From the NCBI RefSeq assembly GCF_045038405.1, contig NZ_CP173660.1, forward strand, positions 1,860,001-1,924,000: a DNA stretch of 64,000 bases, given 5' to 3'. The notes below the pieces were generated by a model. The model was not told the origin of the DNA and searched no databases. It worked only from the letters and a program-made list of their open reading frames with translations. Of this stretch, positions 57,128 through 64,000 are shown in pieces. Source of the DNA: Sellimonas caecigallum (lineage in GTDB: Bacteria > Bacillota > Clostridia > Lachnospirales > Lachnospiraceae). Position 1 is the stretch's first letter, and each line of letters starts with the position of its first letter. The position numbers and the translations under genes are program-made.

Positions 57128-58952
57128 AAACGAATTTGAAAGACGTCTGGAGGCCCGTAGAGATGAGCTGAAATGGCTGTACATGGAGTTGTACCAAAAC
57201 GAACCTATGTTTCAGGAGCTTCTGGATCAGATGAAAGCGTTTTACAAAAAACGGAAAGAATCGCTGAAGGAACGGGACAGAGCAAGAGAAAAAGATAAAG
57301 AATGGTACCGAAAAAAGGATATGCTTGGCATGATGCTTTATATTGACAATTTTGCCGGGAACCTGAAAGGGGTACAGAGAAAAATTTCTTATCTGAAAGA
57401 GTGCAATGTAAGTTTTATTCACCTGATGCCGTTTCTGGATACCGTACCGGGAAGATCAGACGGAGGCTATGCAGTGGCGGATTTCAGGAAAGTGCGTCCG
57501 GATCTTGGAACGATGGATGACTTGGAGAACCTGGCGGACAAATGTCACGAAAAAGAGATCGACCTTTGTATGGATTTTGTCATGAACCATACATCGGAGG
57601 ATCATGAGTGGGCAAAAAGGGCAAAAAAAGGCGAAGGGGAGTATATGAGCCGTTACTTTTTCTATGATAACCCATGGTATCCGCAGGAATACGAAAAAAC
57701 GGTGCCTCAGGTATTTCCTACGACGGCGCCGGGAAATTTTACTTACCTGCCGGAGATCAGGCACCATGTCATGACTACGTTTTATCCGTATCAATGGGAC
57801 CTGAACTACCGAAATCCAAGGGTGTTCAATGAGATGATGTACAATTTCCTGTTTTTTGCGAACAAAGGAATGGATATTATACGGATTGATGCGGTTCCAT
57901 ATATCTGGAAAGAACTTGGCACTTCCTGCAGAAATCTTCCGCAGGTACATACGATCGTGAGAATGATGCGGATGATCGGCGAGATTGTCTGTCCCGCCAC
58001 CATCCTTTTGGGAGAAGTTGTCATGGAGCCGGAAAAAGTGCTTCCGTATTTTGGTACGGTTGAGAAACCGGAATGTCATATGCTCTACAATGTGACGACA
58101 ATGGCTACCACATGGCACAGTGTGGCGACATCGGATACGAGGCTTTTGAAAAAACAGCTGGATATTGTGAACGGATTGCCAAAACAGTATACGTTTCTCA
58201 ATTATCTGAGATGCCATGACGACATCGGCTGGGGACTGGACTATGGAACACTGGGAAAGTGGGGCTTTCAGGAAATCCCTCATAAGAAATATCTAAACGA
58301 TTATTTTACGGGAAAATATCCAGGAAGCGAAAGCAGAGGAGAGCTCTACAACGACGATCCTGTCACGATGGATGCGAGATTCTGTGGTACCACCGCGTCC
58401 ATGTGCGGAGTGGAAAGTGCAGGATTTGAGCAGGATGCCAAAAAGATGGAAAAAGCCATCAGGAAAGATTTGATGCTTCACGCGTACATGCTCATGCAAA
58501 GCGGCATTCCTATGATCTACAGCGGCGATGAGATCGGCCAGGTAAATGACTATACATACAAAGAGGATGAGGATAAAAGGGAGGATTCCCGATATATCCA
58601 CCGCGGAAAATTCAGGTGGGATCTGGCGGCTAAGAGAAAAGGCGTCAGGAGTGTGGAAGCAAGGATATTCCGGACATTAAACTTCATGGAACAGATACGC
58701 CGCCAGGAATCGGTATTTGACCCGGATGCACTGGTCGGTACATGGGATATGCAGGATCCGTCCCTGCTCTGTATCGTAAGACAAAAAGGGGAGAAGATTC
58801 TGACAGGAATATTTAACTTCTCTGACTTTGAGAAAGAAGTGTGGATTCCGGGAGAAGGAGATTACCGAGATCTACTGAACGGCAATAAGATCCCGGAAAG
58901 AAAACTTCGGCTGCCGCAATACGGATTCGTGTGGGCATATAAGATGATGTAA
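57105..58952 (+). CDS. GH13 amylosucrase-like enzyme
   Basis: A 615-residue GH13 enzyme with an N-terminal helical domain (~1-90), as in amylosucrases (GH13 subfamily 4). FAGNLKGVQRKISYLKECNV, SDGGYAVADFRKVRPDLGTM, DFVMNHTSEDHEWAKRA, then catalytic Asp in IIRIDAVPYIW, Glu in LLGEVVME and Asp in LRCHDDIGWG. Such enzymes split sucrose with transfer or hydrolysis; with the upstream galactosidase it could process the sucrose part of raffinose. Alternative: alpha-glucosidase. Start 57105 overlaps the galactosidase end; 57117 is also possible. Confidence 0.87.
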   Translation: MKIQMQNKNEFERRLEARRDELKWLYMELYQNEPMFQELLDQMKAFYKKRKESLKERDRAREKDKEWYRKKDMLGMMLYIDNFAGNLKGVQRKISYLKECNVSFIHLMPFLDTVPGRSDGGYAVADFRKVRPDLGTMDDLENLADKCHEKEIDLCMDFVMNHTSEDHEWAKRAKKGEGEYMSRYFFYDNPWYPQEYEKTVPQVFPTTAPGNFTYLPEIRHHVMTTFYPYQWDLNYRNPRVFNEMMYNFLFFANKGMDIIRIDAVPYIWKELGTSCRNLPQVHTIVRMMRMIGEIVCPATILLGEVVMEPEKVLPYFGTVEKPECHMLYNVTTMATTWHSVATSDTRLLKKQLDIVNGLPKQYTFLNYLRCHDDIGWGLDYGTLGKWGFQEIPHKKYLNDYFTGKYPGSESRGELYNDDPVTMDARFCGTTASMCGVESAGFEQDAKKMEKAIRKDLMLHAYMLMQSGIPMIYSGDEIGQVNDYTYKEDEDKREDSRYIHRGKFRWDLAAKRKGVRSVEARIFRTLNFMEQIRRQESVFDPDALVGTWDMQDPSLLCIVRQKGEKILTGIFNFSDFEKEVWIPGEGDYRDLLNGNKIPERKLRLPQYGFVWAYKMM

Positions 58953-58976
58953 GACGTTATCTCATATTTGAATAAA

Positions 58977-59025
58977 AAATAAGGACAATGACACTTTGCC
59001 AACTCTCTTGTCATTGTCCTTATTT
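58977..59025. terminator. Bidirectional terminator
   Basis: AAATAAGGACAATGACA (58977-58993) pairs with TGTCATTGTCCTTATTT (59009-59025), a perfect 17-bp stem between convergent genes. Confidence 0.9.
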
Positions 59026-59028
59026 TAT

Positions 59029-59934
59029 TTATACGGTGTGGAAACCACGTCCGATGATCTCGCTTGTGTTTGAAATCAGAATGAAGGCATCCGGTTCTGT
59101 CTCTTTGATAAAATTTCGGAGACGTACGGCCTGCGGACGGTTTAAAGCTGTCAGGACAATATATTTTTTCCTTCCGGAAAAAACGCCCTGGGCAGAGTAT
59201 ACGGTAACTCCTCTGTGCAGTTCGTGGATAATGAAGTTACAGATAAGCTCAGGATTGCTGCATACGACATTGAAACATTTGGAAAGGTTGAAACTTTCGA
59301 TAAAGTTGTCTGTCATGAAAGAGCGGAGAACGAGCCCAAGCAAAGAGAAAAGTCCTGTCTGCATTCCAAAAATAAAGCATCCGCCCACTGCGATGGCGAT
59401 GTCGGACAAAAGGAGCGCCCTCCCGATATCAAATCCAGTGTATTTTTTCATGATCATGGCAATGACATCTGTACCGCCGCTGGAAGCGCCCATGTTAAAC
59501 AGAATAGCTGATCCGAAAGCAGGGACTGCTACTGCAAACATGAGCTCCAGGACTGGTTGATCCGTAAGAGGATGTGTCATAGGATAAATCCGTTCCAATG
59601 CGGAAAGGGAGACGGAAAGCAGGACGCTGCAGTAGCAGGTCTTGGCGCCGAATCCTTTTCCAAGAACGATAAATCCAAGTACCAGAAGGACGATATTGCA
59701 TACAAAGTTGAAATCACTGGCTGTCATGATTCCTGTTTTTGCAACGAGCACTGCAAGACCGGTCAGTCCTCCGAAAGCGAAGTTATTTGCGAATTTAAAA
59801 AAATAGATTCCCACGGCCATGACGATGGTTGCAGCAGTCATCATCAAAAATTCTTTTACCCGTGATTTCGGCTTCAGCTGAGAAGTAGGCTTGGGAATCG
59901 AATGTTTCATATGTGTCTTTTCGTACGTGTTCAT
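59029..59934 (-). CDS. YitT family membrane protein (DUF161/DUF2179)
   Basis: A 301-residue protein with about five membrane segments in two DUF161-like repeats (MAVGIYFFKFANNFAFGGLTGL; VPAFGSAILFNMGASSGGTD), and a C-terminal cytoplasmic DUF2179 domain (GVTVYSAQGVFSGRKKYIVL; FIKETEPDAFILISNTSEII). GGTD near residue 160 is conserved. Function unknown in general. Start at 59934 has AGGAAG 5 bases before it; MKHSIP a few codons on is another possibility. Confidence 0.9.
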   Translation of the reverse strand: MNTYEKTHMKHSIPKPTSQLKPKSRVKEFLMMTAATIVMAVGIYFFKFANNFAFGGLTGLAVLVAKTGIMTASDFNFVCNIVLLVLGFIVLGKGFGAKTCYCSVLLSVSLSALERIYPMTHPLTDQPVLELMFAVAVPAFGSAILFNMGASSGGTDVIAMIMKKYTGFDIGRALLLSDIAIAVGGCFIFGMQTGLFSLLGLVLRSFMTDNFIESFNLSKCFNVVCSNPELICNFIIHELHRGVTVYSAQGVFSGRKKYIVLTALNRPQAVRLRNFIKETEPDAFILISNTSEIIGRGFHTV

Positions 59935-60050
59935 TTTTCTTCCTCATCTCTTTTATTTTTCAATGACATTTTTTACCCTCAAAATTGTAACGCCGACAGG
60001 TAAAAAAGTCAACGGATGTGGAAATACTATGTGAAAAAAGGAGGAAAAAA

Positions 60051-61367
60051 ATGATGTATCGATATTTACCGATCAAAGATATATATGCAAGAGAAATTTT
60101 GGATTCCAGAGGAAATCCGACCATTGAAACGGAGGTACTCACGGAGGATGGAACAGTAGGATGCGCTTCTGTTCCGTCGGGCGCCTCCACCGGGAGGTAT
60201 GAAGCAAAGGAACTGAGAGATAAAGAAAAACAGGACCGTTACTGCGGACGTGGTGTGGAGCTGGCAGTCAATCACGTCAACGATCAGATAGCACGAGAAG
60301 TGATCGGGATGAATGTGTATGATCAGCTTGAGATCGACCGTCTGTTAGTCCGAATTGACGGGACGGAAGACAAGAGCAATCTCGGTGCAAATGCCATCCT
60401 GGGAGTATCCATGGCGGCGGCAAAGGCGGCAGCTAAAAGTCTGGATATCCCACTTTACCGGTACCTGGGAGGAGTCCACACAAAAAGAATGCCGGTACCG
60501 ATGATGAACGTCTTAAATGGAGGGCGCCATGCAGACAATATCATCGATTTTCAGGAGTTTATGCTTATGCCGGTAGGGGCGTGCTGCTTTAAGGAAGGAC
60601 TCCGGATGTGTACGGAAGTGTACCACATGCTCAAAGCACTTTTAAAAGGGAGAGGATACCACACCGGGGTAGGAGATGAAGGCGGGTTTGCGCCGGATCT
60701 CCCGGATACGGACAGCGTATGCAAGATCCTTCTGGAAGCCATTGAGACGGCAGGGTATATCCCAGGGAAGGAGATAGCGCTTGCATTAGATGCAGCTGCT
60801 TCTGAAATTTATGACCGGGATTACGGGAAATATGTCTTTGTAGGAGAGAGCAGGGGACGTGAAAAGAAAGTGACACGGTCCACGGAAGAACTCATCGACT
60901 ATTACGCAGAACTCATAGAGAAATATCCGATCGTTTCCATCGAAGATGGACTGGAAGAGTCGGATTTTTCCGGATGGGAATTGATGACAGCCAGACTCGG
61001 CCTTCAGACACAGCTTGTAGGGGATGACCTGTTTGTGACAAATTCCAAAAGACTTGCGAAAGGAATCGACTGCAATGCAGCCAACGCGGTCCTTGTAAAG
61101 GTTAACCAGATAGGGACGCTGAGCGAGGCGTTTGATACAATCTGTCTTGCAGAAGAAAACGGATATCGTTCCATCATATCCCACCGTTCTGGAGAAACAG
61201 CTGACACGACGATTGCGGATATAGCGGTGGCATTTGGGACAGGACAGATCAAGACCGGTGCTCCGTGCCGTTCAGAACGGGTGGAGAAGTACAACCGGCT
61301 TATGAAGATCGAAGAAGAGATCGGGATGGAGGCCGAATACAAAAATCCGTTTATGGATGGGAAATAA
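60051..61367 (+). CDS. eno: Enolase
   Basis: A 438-residue enolase, making phosphoenolpyruvate from 2-phosphoglycerate in the cytoplasm. IYAREILDSRGNPTIETEV begins it; SGASTGRYEA, GDEGGFAPDL, the Mg-binding VSIEDGLEESDFSGW and DDLFVTNSKR, catalytic KVNQIGTLSEA and ISHRSGETADTTIADIAV are all present. ATG 60051 follows AGGAGG by 5-6 bases; an upstream ATG at 60018 is in frame without a site. It begins the eno-secG-rnr-smpB cluster. Confidence 0.97.
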   Translation: MMYRYLPIKDIYAREILDSRGNPTIETEVLTEDGTVGCASVPSGASTGRYEAKELRDKEKQDRYCGRGVELAVNHVNDQIAREVIGMNVYDQLEIDRLLVRIDGTEDKSNLGANAILGVSMAAAKAAAKSLDIPLYRYLGGVHTKRMPVPMMNVLNGGRHADNIIDFQEFMLMPVGACCFKEGLRMCTEVYHMLKALLKGRGYHTGVGDEGGFAPDLPDTDSVCKILLEAIETAGYIPGKEIALALDAAASEIYDRDYGKYVFVGESRGREKKVTRSTEELIDYYAELIEKYPIVSIEDGLEESDFSGWELMTARLGLQTQLVGDDLFVTNSKRLAKGIDCNAANAVLVKVNQIGTLSEAFDTICLAEENGYRSIISHRSGETADTTIADIAVAFGTGQIKTGAPCRSERVEKYNRLMKIEEEIGMEAEYKNPFMDGK

Positions 61368-61461
61368 GCGGCAGAAATATGAAAACATGGAAGAAACTGC
61401 TTGCGGAACTACTGGCTTTGTGATAGACTATATATGGTTTATCCGCAGGAGGTGTGAAAGA

Positions 61462-61704
61462 GTGGAAATTTTAAAAATTGTGATCACAATCTTATTTGTA
61501 ATAGACTGTATTGCGTTGTCAGCAATTGTTCTGATGCAGGAAGGAAAATCTGCCGGACTTGGATCCATCGCAGGTATGGCAGATACGTACTGGGGACAGA
61601 ATAAAGGACGTTCCATGGAAGGGACGCTTGTAAAAGTGACAAAGGTACTTGCTGCATTGTTTATTATTTTTGCTGCAGTATTAAACTTAAAAGTATTTGC
61701 TTAG
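61462..61704 (+). CDS. secG: Protein translocase subunit SecG
   Basis: An 80-residue membrane protein starting at GTG with AGGAGG 9 bases upstream. Two hydrophobic segments (ILKIVITILFVIDCIALSAI; LVKVTKVLAALFIIFAAVLN) flank the conserved loop QEGKSAGLGSIAGMADTYWG, the SecG hallmark. It assists SecYE in protein export. It sits between eno and rnr, the common order in Clostridia; a longer in-frame ORF starting at 61357 is not the gene. Confidence 0.93.
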   Translation: MEILKIVITILFVIDCIALSAIVLMQEGKSAGLGSIAGMADTYWGQNKGRSMEGTLVKVTKVLAALFIIFAAVLNLKVFA

Positions 61705-61716
61705 GAACTGGATGCA

Positions 61717-61756
61717 GAACACTCTATTTCGGAAACAAGATAGAGTGTTCTTTTTT
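61717..61756 (+). terminator. Terminator between secG and rnr
   Basis: GAACACTCTAT (61717-61727) pairs with ATAGAGTGTTC (61740-61750), then six T. It would reduce read-through into rnr, 30 bases downstream. Confidence 0.8.
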
Positions 61757-61785
61757 ATTTTCGTTGTGAAAGGAAAATAGATAGA

Positions 61786-63960
61786 ATGTATGAGAAAAGA
61801 AAAAAACTGATCTATCAGTTTATCTGTGATGATTTCTACGTTCCCATGAAACTGAAAGAACTGGCAGTGATGTTCCAGGTGCAAAAGGAAGAGCGCCAGA
61901 TACTCAAAGAGATTCTGGATGAATTGGAATCCGAAGGGAAGATCCACAGAACACAGACAGGGAAATATGTAAAGGGACAGGCTGGAAAGCTTGTCGGCAT
62001 CTATCAGGCCCACGCGAGAGGGTTCGGGTTTGTGACGGTAGAAGGATTTGACGAGGATATTTTCATTTCCGAGGAAGATGCGGGGCAGGCGCTCCAGGGC
62101 GACGAAGTAGAGATCATCCTTACAAAAAGCGGGAAAAACCGGCAGGAAGGGAAGCGCCAGGAAGGGAAAGTGGTAAAGATCATAAACCGCGGGACATCCC
62201 AGCTTGTAGGATATTTTCAGAAAAATAAAAATTTTGGGTTCGTAGTGCCGGATAACCAGAAATTTTTGCAGGATATTTTTGTTCCGGAAGAGAGATCGAA
62301 GGGAGCGGTTACAGGGCATAAAGTAGTCGTAAAGATTACTTCCTATGGCGGGGAAGGCAAGAATCCGGAAGGGGAAGTTGTTCAGATCCTAGGACACGTC
62401 AATGACCCGGGGACAGATATTCTGAGTATCGCCATGTCTTATGAGCTCCCGATGGAGTTTCCTGAAAAGCTTTTGAATCAGGCGGAGCGGGTGGCAAAGC
62501 CGGTAAGCGGTGCGGATTGTGCCGGCAGAAAAGACCTGAGGCATGTAAAGATGGTTACTATCGACGGGGAGGATGCGAAAGATCTGGATGATGCCGTCTC
62601 CCTGGAGAAAAAGGAAGGATTTTATTTCCTTGGCGTACACATTGCAGATGTGACCAACTACGTGCAGGAAAACAGCGCTCTTGACCGGGAAGCAAAGAAA
62701 CGGGGGACAAGTGTGTATCTGGCGGATCGTGTGATTCCGATGCTTCCGCATATTTTGTCAAACGGCATCTGCTCCTTGAATGCAGGAGAAGACAGGCTGG
62801 CATTGAGCTGTCTGATGAAGATTGACGACAAAGGTGTGATCGTGGATCATGAGATTGCGGAGACGGTTATTCATGTAGATCGGAGGATGACATACACGGC
62901 GGTAAAAAAGATTCTGGAAGACGAAGACGAGGAGACATGCCGTGAGTATGAGGAGTTCGTCCCGATGTTTCAGGAAATGGAAAAACTTTCCCGGATTTTG
63001 AGGAATAGAAGGCACAAAAGAGGTGCGGTGGATTTTGATTTTCCGGAGACGAAAGTTATCCTTGACGATGAAGGACGGCCGGTGGAACTGAAAGCCTACG
63101 AGAGAAATACTGCTACGAAGCTTATAGAAGATTTTATGTTGGCTGCAAACGAGACGGTGGCGGAGGATTTCTTCTGGAGGGAAATTCCGTTTGTGTACCG
63201 TACGCACGACACACCGGATGAGGAAAAGATACGAAAGCTCTCTGTCTTTATCAATAATTTTGGCTACACCATGCACATTGGAACCAAAGAAGTACACCCA
63301 AAAGAGATTCAGAAATTGCTGGAAAAGGCAGAGGGAACGCCCGAAGAGCCGATGATCGCAAGACTTGCGCTCCGCTCTATGAAACAGGCAAAGTATACAC
63401 CGGAAAATACGGGACATTTTGGACTTGCAACATCATACTATACGCACTTTACATCCCCGATCCGCCGCTATCCGGATCTTCAGATCCACAGGATCATCAA
63501 GGATACACTCCGCGGCAGGATGAATGAGAAGAAGATTGAACACTACGATGCGATCCTGCCTGAAGTAACAAAACATTCCAGCGAGATGGAGCGAAGGGCG
63601 GATGAGGCTGAACGGGAGACGGTAAAACTGAAAAAAGTGCAGTTTATGAAAAACCATATCGGAGAGGTGTACGAAGGAACCATTTCCGGGATCACAAAAT
63701 GGGGCATGTATGTGGAGCTTCCTAATACGATCGAAGGACTCGTTCATGTGGCCAATATGACGGATGATCATTATGAATATGTGGAAGAACAGTACGAGAT
63801 GAGAGGAGACCATACCGGAAGGACATACCGCCTTGGAGATAAAATTTTTATCCGCGTCATTGCGACAGATGAACTGCAGCGAACGATTGATTTTGAGATA
63901 GCGAAGGAGTGGGAGACGGATTATGACAAAGACGAATGTGAAGCTTATTGCGAACAATAA
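61786..63960 (+). CDS. rnr: Ribonuclease R
   Basis: A 724-residue 3'-5' exoribonuclease. N-terminal winged helix (KLKELAVMFQVQKEERQILK), two cold-shock domains (ARGFGFVTVEGFDEDIFIS; KNKNFGFVVPDNQKFLQDIF), the RNB catalytic domain with Mg-binding Asp in GEDAKDLDDAVSLEKK and DFDFPETKV, and a C-terminal S1 domain (EVYEGTISGITKWGMYVELP). It degrades structured RNA and helps tmRNA-based rescue. It overlaps smpB by 38 bases. Confidence 0.97.
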   Translation: MYEKRKKLIYQFICDDFYVPMKLKELAVMFQVQKEERQILKEILDELESEGKIHRTQTGKYVKGQAGKLVGIYQAHARGFGFVTVEGFDEDIFISEEDAGQALQGDEVEIILTKSGKNRQEGKRQEGKVVKIINRGTSQLVGYFQKNKNFGFVVPDNQKFLQDIFVPEERSKGAVTGHKVVVKITSYGGEGKNPEGEVVQILGHVNDPGTDILSIAMSYELPMEFPEKLLNQAERVAKPVSGADCAGRKDLRHVKMVTIDGEDAKDLDDAVSLEKKEGFYFLGVHIADVTNYVQENSALDREAKKRGTSVYLADRVIPMLPHILSNGICSLNAGEDRLALSCLMKIDDKGVIVDHEIAETVIHVDRRMTYTAVKKILEDEDEETCREYEEFVPMFQEMEKLSRILRNRRHKRGAVDFDFPETKVILDDEGRPVELKAYERNTATKLIEDFMLAANETVAEDFFWREIPFVYRTHDTPDEEKIRKLSVFINNFGYTMHIGTKEVHPKEIQKLLEKAEGTPEEPMIARLALRSMKQAKYTPENTGHFGLATSYYTHFTSPIRRYPDLQIHRIIKDTLRGRMNEKKIEHYDAILPEVTKHSSEMERRADEAERETVKLKKVQFMKNHIGEVYEGTISGITKWGMYVELPNTIEGLVHVANMTDDHYEYVEEQYEMRGDHTGRTYRLGDKIFIRVIATDELQRTIDFEIAKEWETDYDKDECEAYCEQ

Positions 63961-64000
63961 GAAAGCGTATCACGACTATTTTATATTGGAGACATACGAA
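63923..64000 (+). CDS. smpB: SsrA-binding protein SmpB, N terminus (cut by window end)
   Basis: Starts at ATG 63923 inside the end of rnr. The first 26 residues, including VKLIANNKKAYHDYFILETYE, match SmpB, which loads tmRNA onto stalled ribosomes. The rnr-smpB order is conserved. The rest lies beyond the window. Confidence 0.93.
   Translation, partial: MTKTNVKLIANNKKAYHDYFILETYE

Overview
The window looks like chromosome of a low-to-mid GC anaerobic Firmicute of the Lachnospiraceae, near the Ruminococcus gnavus/Mediterraneibacter/Dorea group. This rests on the 16S rRNA gene, the Gram-positive gene style (SD sequences, lipoproteins with short lipoboxes, ChW repeats, KTGD-type wall anchors) and familiar neighbourhoods (eno-secG-rnr-smpB, rplM-rpsI, purO plus stand-alone AICAR transformylase). 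Species was not determined.

Layout. 1-4.9 kb: end of a probable Fe-alcohol dehydrogenase, then a plus-strand cluster of M3 peptidase, amidohydrolase, ribulose-P epimerase-like protein and M42 aminopeptidase. 5-7 kb (minus): one ORF fusing a GH13 alpha-amylase-type enzyme to a Maf nucleotide pyrophosphatase. 7.1-8.2 kb: rplM-rpsI with promoter, leader and terminator. 8.3-10.4 kb: nucleoside phosphorylase, then a decayed MATE/TetR pair. 10.5-12.7 kb: P1 peptidase, small ORF, TrmH methyltransferase. 12.8-13.1 kb: a self-contained candidate small RNA gene. 13.2-16.2 kb: xpaC-like and telA pair and a DUF2798 protein. 16.4-22 kb: an rRNA operon in the unusual order 16S-5S-23S, followed by tRNA-Trp(CCA). 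22.1-29.5 kb: DUF1905, rhodanese, a molybdenum cofactor/transport cluster (MoeA-like, moaC, moaA, MOSC-MogA fusion, modA, modB, ModE-like, no modC) and azlCD.

29.6-34.4 kb: FMN alpha-hydroxy-acid oxidase, MATE transporter, an ArsC/Spx-family gene with an in-frame UGA at the redox cysteine (probable selenoprotein), AGCS symporter and greA. 34.4-38.1 kb: two mobile elements at one transcription terminator: an IS3-family element sits in the hairpin loop and a group II intron directly follows the T tract. 38.2-40.7 kb: helical protein and the split last two steps of IMP synthesis. 40.7-47.9 kb: an HTH regulator divergent from a long-leader transcript encoding a 1341-residue secreted transglutaminase-like/ChW protein and a wall-anchored partner. 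48-49.3 kb: flavodoxin and DUF3793 genes behind DtxR/IdeR-like dyads. 49.4-50.7 kb: glmM. 50.8-59 kb: alpha-galactoside utilisation (AraC regulator broken by a nonsense codon, ABC binding protein and two permeases, GH36 alpha-galactosidase, amylosucrase-like GH13). 59-64 kb: YitT protein (minus), then eno, secG, rnr and the start of smpB.

The strongest candidates for further work are the UGA-containing ArsC-family gene, the GH13-Maf fusion, the nested elements in the greA terminator, the unassigned small RNA at 12.8-13.1 kb, and the regulator/long-leader/transglutaminase locus. Several genes are visibly damaged (MATE deletion, TetR frameshift, AraC nonsense), which must be weighed when reading the UGA codon as selenocysteine.
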